NCBI RefSeq assembly: GCF_005503145.1 | Contig: NZ_SCNV01000001.1 | Span: forward strand, 1-64,000 | Origin: Burkholderia sp. 4M9327F10 | GTDB taxonomy: Bacteria > Pseudomonadota > Gammaproteobacteria > Burkholderiales > Burkholderiaceae | Length of the DNA: 64,000 bases | Reading direction: 5' to 3' | Shown here: positions 26,607 through 35,730 of the stretch, one piece after another | How the letters are laid out: every line of letters begins with the position of its first letter | Numbering within the stretch: position 1 is the first letter of the stretch | Notes under the pieces: generated by a model | What the model saw: only the letters and a program-made list of their open reading frames with translations | The model's database searches: none | Told to the model about the DNA's origin: nothing | Position numbers and translations under genes: made by a program

Positions 26607-28235
26607 ATGACAGGCAGCGCGCCCCGGCAGGACAAACAGAATGGCGTCGCGCAAGGCACAACCGTGCGCGATGCGGTGATCGACTTCGCGCGCCGCGTCG
26701 GCATGACGTCGATCTTTGCAAATCCCGGCTCGACCGAGCTGCCGATGTTCCGCGATTTCCCGGCCGATTTCCGCTATGTGCTCGGCTTGCAGGAGGCTGT
26801 CGTCGTCGGCATGGCGGACGGCTATGCGCAGGCGAGCGGCAACGCAGCGCTCGTGAACCTGCACTCGGCGGCCGGCGTCGGCAACGCGATGGGCAATATC
26901 TTCACGGCGTTCCGCAACCGCACGCCGCTCGTCGTCACGGCCGGCCAGCAGGCGCGTTCGATTCTGCCGTTCGAGCCGTTCCTCGCGGCATCCCAGGCAA
27001 CCGAGCTGCCCAAACCGTATGTGAAATGGAGCATCGAACCCGCGCGTGCGCAGGACGTGCCGCTCGCGATTGCGCGCGCCTACGCGGTCGCGATGCAGGA
27101 ACCGCGCGGCCCGGTGTTCGTCTCGATTCCCGTCGATGACTGGGACCAGCCCGCCGAGCTATTGCCCGAACGCTCGGTGGCGCACATCACGCGGCCCGAT
27201 CCGGAGATGCTTGCGCGGATTGGCTCACTGCTCGATGCATGTGAGCGGCCCGCCTTCGTGGTCGGCGCTGCCGTCGACCGCGCCGGCGCCGTCGAGGACG
27301 TCGTGCGCCTCGCCGAGCGTCATCGGGCCCGCGTGTTCGTCGCGCCGATGAGCGGGCGCTGCAGCTTCCCCGAGACGCACCGGCTGTTCGCCGGCTTCCT
27401 GCCGGCGATGCGCGAGCGCATTGTCGGGTTGCTGGGCAGCCACGATCTCGTCTTTGCGCTCGGCGCACCCGCCTTCACCTATCACGTCGAAGGCCACGGC
27501 CCGCACGTGCCGCCCGGTGCGCACCTGTGCCAGCTCATCGACGATCCGGGCACCGCCGCCTGGACGCCGCAAGGCGTGGCCGCCGTCGGCAATGTGCGGC
27601 TCGGCGTGCGCGATCTGCTCGAGCGGCCCGCGCCGCGTGAACGCGCGCTGCCCGCTCCGCGGCCGGCGCCCCCGCTCGCGCTGCCGCCAGCCGGGCCGGG
27701 CGAGCGCATGTCGGTGGCGTTTGCGCTGCAAACGCTTGCTCAGGTTCGCAACATCGAAGACATTGTCGTCGAGGAAGCGCCGAGCTCGCGACCGGTGATG
27801 CAGTCTTACCTGCCGATCGAGCGGGCGGCCGGCTTCTTCACCATGGACAGCGGCGGCCTCGGCCATGGCATGCCGGCTGCCGTCGGTGTCGCGCTTGCGC
27901 GCCGCGGCGAACGCGTAATCGCGTTGATCGGTGACGGCTCCAGCATGTACTCGATTCAGGCGATCTGGAGCGCCGTGCAGCTTCATCTCCCCATCACATT
28001 CGTCATCCTGAACAATACGCGCTACGCGGCCTTGCAGGATTTCGCGCCGGAGTTCGGCTTCGGCCCTGGTGATCCGGTTCAGGGCACCGACCTGCCGGGC
28101 CTCGACTTCGTTACGATTGCCAGCGGCATGGGCTGCCCCGGCGTGCGCGTGAGCGAAGCCGCGCAGTTGCACGACGCGCTGCGCAGCGCGCTTGCCAACG
28201 AGGCACCTGTGCTCGTCGAAGTGCTCGTCGCCTGA
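26607..28235 (+). CDS. ThDP-dependent decarboxylase, benzoylformate decarboxylase-like
   Basis: The 542-residue protein starts 6 bases after CAGGAGG. It has the three-domain ThDP fold. Residues that match the benzoylformate decarboxylase active site are Ser42 in ANPGSTELP, Glu63 in LQEAVV, His86 in LHSAAGVGNAMG and the His in APAFTYHVEG. The diphosphate motif GDGSSMYSI...ILNN is near the C-terminus. Relatives remove CO2 from 2-oxo aromatic acids to give the aldehyde. The aldehyde dehydrogenase gene 52 bp downstream fits that product. An acetolactate-synthase-like or oxalyl-CoA role is less likely given the two active-site histidines. Confidence 0.9.
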   Translation: MTGSAPRQDKQNGVAQGTTVRDAVIDFARRVGMTSIFANPGSTELPMFRDFPADFRYVLGLQEAVVVGMADGYAQASGNAALVNLHSAAGVGNAMGNIFTAFRNRTPLVVTAGQQARSILPFEPFLAASQATELPKPYVKWSIEPARAQDVPLAIARAYAVAMQEPRGPVFVSIPVDDWDQPAELLPERSVAHITRPDPEMLARIGSLLDACERPAFVVGAAVDRAGAVEDVVRLAERHRARVFVAPMSGRCSFPETHRLFAGFLPAMRERIVGLLGSHDLVFALGAPAFTYHVEGHGPHVPPGAHLCQLIDDPGTAAWTPQGVAAVGNVRLGVRDLLERPAPRERALPAPRPAPPLALPPAGPGERMSVAFALQTLAQVRNIEDIVVEEAPSSRPVMQSYLPIERAAGFFTMDSGGLGHGMPAAVGVALARRGERVIALIGDGSSMYSIQAIWSAVQLHLPITFVILNNTRYAALQDFAPEFGFGPGDPVQGTDLPGLDFVTIASGMGCPGVRVSEAAQLHDALRSALANEAPVLVEVLVA

Positions 28236-28287
28236 CCGGATCACCCTTAACAAAGAATCGAGCTTTACGTGGCATAGGAGACAAACC

Positions 28288-29739
28288 ATGAAGACTGTGT
28301 CGATGTTGATCGACGGAGAACAGGTAGCGGCGCGCAACGGCGCAACGTTCGAGCGCCGCAACCCGCTGGATGGAAGCATCGCTTCACGCTCGCCCGCCGC
28401 GTCTGTCGAAGACGCCCAGGCGGCCGTGGACGCCGCCGCGCGTGCGTTCCCCGTATGGTCGGCACTCGGGCCAGGCGAGCGTCGTGCATTGCTCACGAAG
28501 GCCGCGCACGCGCTCGAAGCGAAAGCCGATGCGTTCGCCGGGGCGATGGCGGCGGAGACCGGCGCCTCCGGCCTGTGGGCCGGCTTCAATGTGCATCTCG
28601 CCGCGCAAGGCCTGCTCGAGGCCGCCGCGATGACCACGCAGATCGGCGGCGAGCTGATTCCCTCCGACGTGCCCGGCAGTCTCGCGATGGGCGTGCGCCA
28701 GCCGGCAGGCGTCGTGCTCGGCATCGCGCCGTGGAACGCCCCCGTGATCCTGGCGGTGCGCGCCATCGCGCTGCCGCTTGCCTGCGGCAATACCGTCGTA
28801 CTGAAGGGCTCGGAGATTTGCCCGGCGACGCACGGCCTGATCATCGAAGCGATCCAGGAGGCCGGACTGCCGCGCGGCGCCGTCAACTTCGTGACGAACG
28901 CACCCGCGGACGCCGCGAAGATCGTCGAAACGATGATCGCGCACCCGAAGGTACGGCGCGTGAACTTCACCGGCTCGACACGCGTGGGCCGCCTGATCGC
29001 GGAGCAATGTGCGCGTCACCTGAAGCCCGCGGTGCTCGAACTGGGCGGCAAGGCGCCGTTCGTCGTGCTCGACGACGCCGATCTCGACGCGGCCGTGAAC
29101 GCAGCAGTGTTCGGCGCGTTCGCAAACTCCGGGCAGATCTGCATGTCGACCGAGCGCATCGTCGTGGACGAGCGGCTTGCCGATGCTTTTGCCGACCGCC
29201 TCGGCGCACGCGCCCGCGCCCTGCCGCTCGGCGATCCGCGCAAAGGGCCGGTCGTGCTCGGCTCGGTGGTCGACATGAGCACCGTTGAGCGCTGCAACGC
29301 GCTGATCGACGACGCGCTCGCGAAAGGCGCCACGCTCGTGTGCGGCGGCAAGGCCGACAACACGTTGATGCCCGCCACGCTGCTCGATCACGTCACGCCT
29401 GACATGCGCATTTACCACGACGAATCGTTCGGCCCCGTCAAAGCCATCGTGCGCGTGCGTGACGAAGAGGCCGCGATCGCCTGCGCCAACGACAATCCGT
29501 ATGGGCTCTCCTCGGCCGTCTTCAGCCGCGACAGCGCACGAGCCCTGAACGTGGCGCGGCGCATCGAATCCGGCATCTGCCACATCAACGGGCCGACCGT
29601 ACACGACGAAGCGCAGATGCCGTTCGGCGGCGTCAAGGACAGCGGCTTCGGGCGTTTTGGCGGCAAGGCGGGCATTGCCGAGTTCACCGAACTGCGCTGG
29701 ATCACGCTGCAGACCACGCCGCGCCACTATCCGTTCTGA
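28288..29739 (+). CDS. Aldehyde dehydrogenase, aromatic (salicylaldehyde/vanillin/benzaldehyde type)
   Basis: The 483-residue protein starts after AGGAGAC. It has the ALDH glutamate motif LELGGKAPF and the catalytic Cys in NSGQICMSTERI, and the NAD-binding strand GIAPWNAPVILAVR. The phrase PWNAPVILAVRAIALPLACGN, split over two helices, is typical of the salicylaldehyde/vanillin dehydrogenase branch. It most likely oxidises the aromatic aldehyde produced by the upstream ThDP decarboxylase to the carboxylate, with NAD(P)+. It is 10 bp from the next gene. Confidence 0.93.
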   Translation: MKTVSMLIDGEQVAARNGATFERRNPLDGSIASRSPAASVEDAQAAVDAAARAFPVWSALGPGERRALLTKAAHALEAKADAFAGAMAAETGASGLWAGFNVHLAAQGLLEAAAMTTQIGGELIPSDVPGSLAMGVRQPAGVVLGIAPWNAPVILAVRAIALPLACGNTVVLKGSEICPATHGLIIEAIQEAGLPRGAVNFVTNAPADAAKIVETMIAHPKVRRVNFTGSTRVGRLIAEQCARHLKPAVLELGGKAPFVVLDDADLDAAVNAAVFGAFANSGQICMSTERIVVDERLADAFADRLGARARALPLGDPRKGPVVLGSVVDMSTVERCNALIDDALAKGATLVCGGKADNTLMPATLLDHVTPDMRIYHDESFGPVKAIVRVRDEEAAIACANDNPYGLSSAVFSRDSARALNVARRIESGICHINGPTVHDEAQMPFGGVKDSGFGRFGGKAGIAEFTELRWITLQTTPRHYPF

Positions 29740-29749
29740 GGGGCATACC

Positions 29750-30670
29750 ATGCAGATCGCGATACTGGGCGCGGGCGCGATGGGGTCGCTGTTTGGTGGC
29801 CTGCTCGCCGAGGCCGGGCACTCGGTGAGCCTGCTCGACATCGACGAGGCCCATCTCGAGGCCATCCGGCGCGACGGGCTACGGCTCGCGACCGACACGG
29901 GCGAGCGCATCGTGCGCAACCTCACGGCGCTGCGTCCCGAAGCGGCCACACAGCCGGTCGATCTGCTGATCGTCTTCACCAAGACACTGCACACCGACGC
30001 CGCGCTCACGGCGGCGCGCACGGTGCTGGGCCCCCAGACCGCGCTGCTATCGCTGCAGAACGGCCTCGGCAACGCCGAGCGGCTCGCACGCTTCGCTGCG
30101 CCGCAGCGTGTGCTGGTCGGCGTGACGACATGGCCCGCGGACAAGTCGGAACCCGGCCGCGTCAGTTCTCACGGCAGCGGCGCGATCCGCCTGATGAGCG
30201 CCGATGGCGCGCATACCCCGGCGCTCGAACGAACTGTGAACGCACTCAATGAGGCGGGCCTGCATTGCACCGCGGACCCCGACGTCTGGGCGGCGATCTG
30301 GGAAAAGGTCGCGTTCAATGCCGCACTCAACAGCCTGTGTGCGGTAACGCAATGCACGGTCGGCGAGTTGACCCACACACCGGACGGCGAGGCGCTTGCG
30401 CTGACGATCGTCCGCGAAACTGTGGCGGTAGCGAACGCGCATGGTATTGCGGCCAACGAAGCGCACGTAGCGTCAAATGTGCGCCATGCGCTGGCGCATC
30501 ACCGCGCGCATCGTCCGTCCATGCTGCAGGATGTGCTGGCCGGACGCCGCACCGAGATCGAGGCAATCAACGGCGCCGTGGTCGAGGCCGCACGCGCGGC
30601 CGGCCTCGGGGCGGTGTGTACCGAAACGCTGCTGCACCTGGTACGGCTAGTCGACGCGCGCGCACGTTGA
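29750..30670 (+). CDS. 2-dehydropantoate 2-reductase family protein (PanE-like)
   Basis: The 306-residue protein has the N-terminal Rossmann motif AILGAGAMGSLFGGLL, the SLQNGLGN loop, the catalytic Lys in WEKVAFNAALNSL and the ApbA C-terminal helix region (SMLQDVLAGRRTEIEAINGAV in two blocks) typical of ketopantoate reductases. PanE reduces 2-dehydropantoate with NADPH in pantothenate synthesis. Its position inside an aromatic catabolic operon, 10 bp after the aldehyde dehydrogenase, suggests that this paralogue may instead reduce another 2-oxo acid, possibly interconverting a mandelate-like hydroxy acid. Confidence 0.9.
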   Translation: MQIAILGAGAMGSLFGGLLAEAGHSVSLLDIDEAHLEAIRRDGLRLATDTGERIVRNLTALRPEAATQPVDLLIVFTKTLHTDAALTAARTVLGPQTALLSLQNGLGNAERLARFAAPQRVLVGVTTWPADKSEPGRVSSHGSGAIRLMSADGAHTPALERTVNALNEAGLHCTADPDVWAAIWEKVAFNAALNSLCAVTQCTVGELTHTPDGEALALTIVRETVAVANAHGIAANEAHVASNVRHALAHHRAHRPSMLQDVLAGRRTEIEAINGAVVEAARAAGLGAVCTETLLHLVRLVDARAR

Positions 30671-30803
30671 CCGCGCACGCGGGCCATGCCGAAACGACAT
30701 GGCTTTTGCTCAAATCGGAAATTCAGTTCGTGCGGGCGACCGCCCATACTCGCACCACCATTACAAACGCATGCGCGCACGACGCGCATCAAGGAGACAA
30801 CCG

Positions 30804-32216
30804 ATGAGTCACTTTTCCCCTGCTCCGGCTGCCGGGACCACGCCGCTTGGCGGCGCCGGCAGCCCTGCGCTTAGCTACGGCGGCACGACCGTCGATATCG
30901 GCCATGCGCTCGATGACGGTCCCTATGCGCTGCTACAGCGGATCGCCGCCATACTCGCGGCGCTCGCTATCGTCGTCGACGGGTTCGACAGCCAGTTGAT
31001 CGGTTTCGCGATTCCCGTGCTGATCAAGGAGTGGGGCATCACGCGCAACGCGTTTGCGCCTGTGGTCGCGGCGGGGCTCACGGGCATGGGCATCGGCAGC
31101 GCGTTCGTGGGACTCTTCGCCGACCGCTTCGGCCGACGCTGGGCCGTGATCGGCAGCGTGCTGGTGTTTGGCGCGGCCACCTGCGCAATCGGCCTCGCGC
31201 CGAACGTCGCCACCATCGCCGCGCTGCGCTTCGTCGCGGGCCTCGGCATTGGCGGCGCGCTTCCTACGTCCACGACCATCACCGCGGAGTTCACGCCCGC
31301 GCGCTCACGCACCTTCGCCGTCACCGCAACGATTGTGTGCGTGCCGCTCGGCGGCATGCTGGCCGGGCTTTTCGCGGGCCAGGTGTTGCCCGCGTACGGC
31401 TGGCGCGGGCTGTTTTTTGCGGGCGGTGTGCTGCCGCTGCTGCTTGCCGTGGTACTGCTGGCAGCCTTGCCTGAGTCGCCGCGCTTTCTCGCGCGCCGCC
31501 CGAAGCGCTGGCCCGATCTCGTGCGCCTGCTCGCACGTATGGGACGTGAGGTTCCTCCCGACGCGGCCTTCACCGATGTCCGCGAGCAAAGCGCCGAAAA
31601 GCACGTCGGCTTCACCGCGCTGTTTCGCGACGGTCGCGCGCGCGATACCGCGGCGATCTGGGCAGCGTTCTTCATGTGCCTGCTCGCCGTGTACAGCGCG
31701 TTCAGCTGGCTGCCGACCATGCTGACGAGCGAAGGACTGTCGGTGTCGCTCGCGGGGTACGGCCTCTCCGCCTACAACCTCGGCGGCGTAATCGGCGCAC
31801 TCGCCTGCGCGCTCGCTATCGCGCGCTACGGCTCGCGCGGGCCGCTGCTGCTGTGCTGCGCGGGCGGTGCGGTCAGTGCGTGGATCATGCTCGGCGTCGG
31901 CGCGACGCAGCACACCGCGCTGCTGATCGTCGGTCTCGGACTGCACGGCCTGTTCGTCAACGCCGTCCAGTCGACGATGTACGCCTTGTGTGCCTATGTC
32001 TATCCGACCGGTGTGCGCGCGACCGGCACTGCGTCGGCGCTCGCGTTCGGCCGCCTTGGCGCGATCCTCAGCGCGTTCGCGGGCGCGCTCGTGATCACGG
32101 CGGCCGGCGCCTCGGGCTATCTGCTGATGCTCGGCGCGGCGATGGCGCTCGTCCTGCTGGCGCTAGCCGTGGTTGGCCGGCACATTCCCAGGAGTGTGAA
32201 AGAGATCCGCCGCTAA
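30804..32216 (+). CDS. MFS transporter, aromatic acid:H+ symporter (AAHS) family
   Basis: The 470-residue membrane protein starts after AAGGAGA. The first helix carries VVDGFDSQLIGFAIPVL, close to the AAHS signature DGxD, and loop 2-3 has the MFS motif ADRFGRRWAV. Relatives PcaK and BenK import protocatechuate, 4-hydroxybenzoate or benzoate with protons. The cluster context predicts import of an aromatic 2-oxo or hydroxy acid. The same frame is open upstream to 30699, but only the ATG at 30804 has a ribosome site. Confidence 0.91.
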   Translation: MSHFSPAPAAGTTPLGGAGSPALSYGGTTVDIGHALDDGPYALLQRIAAILAALAIVVDGFDSQLIGFAIPVLIKEWGITRNAFAPVVAAGLTGMGIGSAFVGLFADRFGRRWAVIGSVLVFGAATCAIGLAPNVATIAALRFVAGLGIGGALPTSTTITAEFTPARSRTFAVTATIVCVPLGGMLAGLFAGQVLPAYGWRGLFFAGGVLPLLLAVVLLAALPESPRFLARRPKRWPDLVRLLARMGREVPPDAAFTDVREQSAEKHVGFTALFRDGRARDTAAIWAAFFMCLLAVYSAFSWLPTMLTSEGLSVSLAGYGLSAYNLGGVIGALACALAIARYGSRGPLLLCCAGGAVSAWIMLGVGATQHTALLIVGLGLHGLFVNAVQSTMYALCAYVYPTGVRATGTASALAFGRLGAILSAFAGALVITAAGASGYLLMLGAAMALVLLALAVVGRHIPRSVKEIRR

Positions 32217-32231
32217 AACTGCGGTGGCCCC

Positions 32232-32257
32232 GGGAGAAGGCGTCAGCGCCTTCTCCC
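32232..32257. terminator. Hairpin after the AAHS transporter gene
   Basis: A perfect 11-bp stem (GGGAGAAGGCG, TCAG loop, CGCCTTCTCCC) begins 15 bp after the transporter stop. It lacks a T tract, so it may stabilise the upstream mRNA 3' end or act as a weak terminator rather than a full intrinsic one. Confidence 0.5.
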
Positions 32258-32331
32258 GCCAGGCTGGCGCCGCGCATTTGATACTCCTCTGGTTTCGCGC
32301 GCTCCCAGCAATCCTGGTTTTATATTTAGGA

Positions 32332-32345
32332 TTACTACTTAGTAA
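32332..32345. promoter_or_regulatory. Palindrome upstream of the porin gene
   Basis: TTACTA and TAGTAA flank a 2-bp centre (CT), forming a 14-bp palindrome in an AT-rich stretch 92 bp before the porin start. A second, looser pair AATCCT/AGGATT overlaps at about 32320-32332. Both are candidate regulator sites for porin expression; no direct evidence of binding. Confidence 0.4.
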
Positions 32346-32436
32346 ATTATTGTCCTACCCATCCTATAAGCAATCGATAACACGCCCGGACGATGCCCTT
32401 GCATCGACACCCGCGCCACAGGAGAACCAGCAAAAC

Positions 32437-33573
32437 ATGAAGCTTCAGATTGCAGCAGGGCTCGCGCTTGCGGGCATGAGCGCCACAGCATGGGCGCAGA
32501 GCAGCGTCACGTTGTATGGCATCGTCGACACCGGCATCGAGTACGTCTCGCACGCGGACGCCGCCGGCGACAGCGTGGTGCGCATGCCCGGTATCACCGG
32601 CGAAGTGCCGTCGCGTTGGGGCTTGCGCGGCAAAGAGGACCTGGGCGGCGGGCTCTCGGCGATCTTCGCGCTCGAAAGTGGCTTCAACATGCGCAGCGGC
32701 ACGTTAAACCAGGGCGGGCGCCTGTTCGGGCGCCAGGCATGGGTAGGCCTCAGCAGCCCCTACGGCAACCTCACCTTTGGCCGGCAATACACGATGACGT
32801 ACTGGGCCCTTGCCGACGCCGATCTGCTCGGCCCCGACATCTACGGCGGCACCGCGTCGTTCGACCAGTATCTGCCGAGCGCGCGCAGCGACAACACTAT
32901 TGTCTACAAGGGCAGCTACGCCGGCTTCACGCTCGGCGCGACATGGTCGTTCGGCCGCGATTCCACCGGCACCGGCAACTCGCCAGGCCAGGGCACCTGC
33001 GTGGGGCCCGTGCCGGGCAGCGCGCAGACCTGCCGCGAATGGTCGGCGATGCTGCGCTACGACCTCAACGGTTATGGCGTGGCCGCGGCCTACGATGAGC
33101 AGCACGGCGGTGCAGGCGCGGCAGCCAACCTCTACGACGGCACGCCAACGTTCGCGCTGACCAACTCAGGCGACACGGACGTGCGCATGCAACTGAACGG
33201 TTATGGACACATCGCCGATCTGCGCTTTGGCGGCGGCTGGCTCGGCCGCCGCGTGGACACGGTCTCGCCCGCAACGCCGAACGTGCACTCGGACCAGTTC
33301 TATCTCACGGCGTCGTATCCGGTCACGCCGGCGTTCATTGTCGATGGCGGCGTGTATCACATCGTCAATGCCCAGGACGATACGCGCGGCACGATTGCGA
33401 CGCTGCGCACGACCTATCAGTTGTCGAAGCAGTCGGCGGTCTATCTGCAAGGCGCGTATCTGTGGAATAGCGCGAAGGCTGCATATACCGTGAGCCAGGG
33501 CGGCGGGGGCACCACCCCTGGGCCCGGCATGGGCCAGCTCGGTGTGATGGCGGGCATCCGGCATAGCTTCTGA
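32437..33573 (+). CDS. Gram-negative outer-membrane porin
   Basis: The 378-residue protein has a signal peptide cleaved after AWA (QSSVTLYGIVDTG is the classic start of Burkholderiales general porins). The motif PSRWGLRGKEDLGGGLSA and GRLFGRQAWVGL follow, and the C-terminus ends in aromatic Phe (VMAGIRHSF), the outer-membrane sorting signal. It forms trimeric beta-barrels for diffusion of small solutes. Placed at the end of the aromatic-acid cluster it probably provides outer-membrane entry for the same compounds, with its own promoter. Confidence 0.94.
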   Translation: MKLQIAAGLALAGMSATAWAQSSVTLYGIVDTGIEYVSHADAAGDSVVRMPGITGEVPSRWGLRGKEDLGGGLSAIFALESGFNMRSGTLNQGGRLFGRQAWVGLSSPYGNLTFGRQYTMTYWALADADLLGPDIYGGTASFDQYLPSARSDNTIVYKGSYAGFTLGATWSFGRDSTGTGNSPGQGTCVGPVPGSAQTCREWSAMLRYDLNGYGVAAAYDEQHGGAGAAANLYDGTPTFALTNSGDTDVRMQLNGYGHIADLRFGGGWLGRRVDTVSPATPNVHSDQFYLTASYPVTPAFIVDGGVYHIVNAQDDTRGTIATLRTTYQLSKQSAVYLQGAYLWNSAKAAYTVSQGGGGTTPGPGMGQLGVMAGIRHSF

Positions 33574-34035
33574 ACGGCGGCGCGAGTGTCGAATGCTGAA
33601 TGCGTGTGAACGCGCTTGCACGAGCCGTAAGCGGCTTGGGCAAGCGCCGGATCGGTCAATGGACGATCCGATCGAATGGGCTGATCCTGAAGACCTGCGA
33701 CGTTCTCCGTCTCAAGCCTCAATTACGTACAATTTTTATATTTAATTATCCGAAATTTATAGCCGAATAAAATACACCGAATCCCATAATTTTGGTTAAT
33801 TTTCAAAAATCAAATTGACGAAAATACGCAAATTTACGAAATATCCAAATGTTTCTAGTTTTTACATCCATGTAAAAACCAGAAGAGAAACCCGTTTTTT
33901 CAGAGAGAATTAGCGGCGACCTGAAATAATAAAATTATTACAATGTCTTATCTCTGGCCAGTAAAAACAGCATATCTCCGGAACAACGGACCGCCCATTC
34001 CTGCACGAATCCGTTGTTCCAATGTCAGCCCGTAC
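33574..34035. other. AT-rich intergenic region with a hairpin
   Basis: No gene is supported in this 462-bp gap between the convergent porin and adhesin genes. About 240 bp (33720-33960) are strikingly AT-rich compared with the surroundings. A perfect hairpin, GTTTTTACAT at 33858-33867 paired with ATGTAAAAAC at 33870-33879, lies within it, and T runs follow near 33895. It may end the adhesin transcript. Confidence 0.5.
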
Positions 34036-35730
34036 TTACCACTGGTAGCTCACACCCCCACCGTAGCTGGTGCCCGCACTACTGGTGCTCGCGCCGCCTC
34101 GCACCTTGATGTTGTTGCCGATGCGCGCGGTAAAACCGAGTGCGACGGCGCCGTAACCCTGATAGCCACCCGAGCCTATGCCCACCGAGATCGTCTTGCC
34201 TTGATCGACATCCGGAATCATCGAAAGCGCGACGGCGCCTGCGACGCCCGAATACGCCCTGCGAGCGATGGAATTCACGCTGTCCTGCACGCCTTGCAAC
34301 TGCGACATGTTCACGGCGTCGGTCGGATCGATACCCGCCGCTACATTGGTGATCCGGCGGTCGTTGCCGGACGAGCCTACTGAAACGGTATTCGCCTGAT
34401 CTGCAACCGAACCCTCGCCCAGGGCGACCGAATTCGCGGCGGTCGCCTTCGTGTTCGCGCCCAATGCCGTGCTGCTGGTGCCGGATGCCGCTGCACTCCC
34501 GCCGGTCGCTGAACTGTTGGTGGCCGACGCTGTGGAGTTCGCGCCAGTCGCCGTACTGTTGGTGCCAGTTGCCGCCGCGCTCCCGCCGGTCGCAGAACTA
34601 TTGGTGGCCGACGCTATGGCATTCGCACCGTTCGCGGAGCTGTTGGTACCGGTTGCCGAGGCACCCGAACCGCTAGCAGTGCTCACGGTACCCGTTGCGG
34701 TCCCTGAGATCCCCTGTAGCTGGGTAGCCAGCGCACTGACTTCCGAATTCGTCGCAAACAGTTGCGAACCGTTCACCGCCTCCGTGCTGGTTGCCGAAAT
34801 CTGTCCCGCTGCGACGTTAGTGATCTGACGTTCCGCGCCAGGCGCACCCACGCTCACGACGCTCGTCGGGTTGGCGCCCGCGAACGAATAGGTCGTACCG
34901 CCGATCGTTACGCTCGACGTCGGGTTTGCTGCGGCCGTCACGCTTCCGGCTCCAAGCGCCACATCGCCAATATTCACCGCGTTCGCCCCAAAACCAATCG
35001 CGACACCACCGTGTGCTGAGGTGGTCGAGGACTGACCGATTGCAACGGACGACGCCCCGCTCGCCACGCTTGTGTTACCGATCGCCACCGAGCTGCCGCC
35101 GCTTGCCGTCGCCGCCACACCCAGTGCCGTGGCGGCGCTGACTGCATTCGCCGCGGCGCCGACAGCCACACCGCCTTGACCGCTTGACGTCGCATTCGCA
35201 CCGACCGCTACGGTAGAGGCCGCAGATGCCGTTGCCTGAGCCCCGATCGCCGTAGCGTCGCTGCCGTTCGCATTCGACGCGCCGCCGTACGCCACGGCAT
35301 TGGCGCCGTTGGCCGTGGAGTTGCTACCCACTGAAGTCGCATTCCTGCCGTTTGCCGTGACCGTGTCGCCAACCGCTACCGCCGCTCCGCCGTTGGCTGT
35401 CGTATTGATACCGAACGCCTCGTCCTGGCTGGTTCCATCCGACCCGGCGACCGCGGGATTTGCTCCGCCCGTGCTGGCGGAGGGCGCGGTCGCAGCACCG
35501 CCGAGCGTTGAAGTGATCGTGCTGCTTTCGCCACCGACTGCGAGGTTATCTGCATACGCCTGCCCCACAGGCAACAGCATCAACGCCGTCAATACTGCAA
35601 GCGACGCTTTCGACTTCGCCGGAGCCGAACCCTGCCCCGGCTTACCCTGCACTCCCCGCTGCGTCTCGCCTGCGGCTACCACCAGGCCAAGCCGGTCATT
35701 CCAGACCAACCTATATCTGCTCTTGTTCAT
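34036..35730 (-). CDS. YadA-like trimeric autotransporter adhesin
   Basis: The 564-residue protein has an extended signal peptide region (NKSRYRLVWNDRLGLVV, ESPR type) then a hydrophobic core ending in QAYAD. The passenger consists of YadA-head repeats of about 14 residues (GSNSTANGANAVAYG) forming a left-handed beta-roll, neck elements (ERQITNVAAGQ, DRRITNVAAGIDPTDAVNMSQL) and a short stalk. The C-terminal 70 residues are the YadA membrane anchor (AVALSMIPDV through GVSYQW). It would trimerise in the outer membrane and mediate adhesion or autoaggregation. Many Ser/Thr/Ala/Asn residues and internal repeats suggest length variation. It faces a two-component pair. Confidence 0.94.
   Translation of the reverse strand: MNKSRYRLVWNDRLGLVVAAGETQRGVQGKPGQGSAPAKSKASLAVLTALMLLPVGQAYADNLAVGGESSTITSTLGGAATAPSASTGGANPAVAGSDGTSQDEAFGINTTANGGAAVAVGDTVTANGRNATSVGSNSTANGANAVAYGGASNANGSDATAIGAQATASAASTVAVGANATSSGQGGVAVGAAANAVSAATALGVAATASGGSSVAIGNTSVASGASSVAIGQSSTTSAHGGVAIGFGANAVNIGDVALGAGSVTAAANPTSSVTIGGTTYSFAGANPTSVVSVGAPGAERQITNVAAGQISATSTEAVNGSQLFATNSEVSALATQLQGISGTATGTVSTASGSGASATGTNSSANGANAIASATNSSATGGSAAATGTNSTATGANSTASATNSSATGGSAAASGTSSTALGANTKATAANSVALGEGSVADQANTVSVGSSGNDRRITNVAAGIDPTDAVNMSQLQGVQDSVNSIARRAYSGVAGAVALSMIPDVDQGKTISVGIGSGGYQGYGAVALGFTARIGNNIKVRGGASTSSAGTSYGGGVSYQW
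34469..34636 (-). repeat. Two tandem 84-bp repeats in the adhesin head
   Basis: Near-identical units begin at 34469 and 34553 and a partial third at 34637, each 84 bp (28 residues, two 14-residue head repeats). The pair of segments beginning TNSSATGGSAAA in the protein shows the duplication. Such units can expand or contract by recombination. Confidence 0.75.

Noticed and set aside
27225..28970. 581-codon minus-strand frame
   Set aside because: It is antisense to the decarboxylase and aldehyde dehydrogenase genes, both of which show full active sites.
28384..30144. 586-codon minus-strand frame
   Set aside because: It is antisense to the aldehyde dehydrogenase and PanE-like genes and has no domain.
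33720..33960. Insertion or island boundary at the AT-rich stretch
   Set aside because: No terminal repeats, tRNA or transposase. AT-richness is expected for a promoter or terminator gap.
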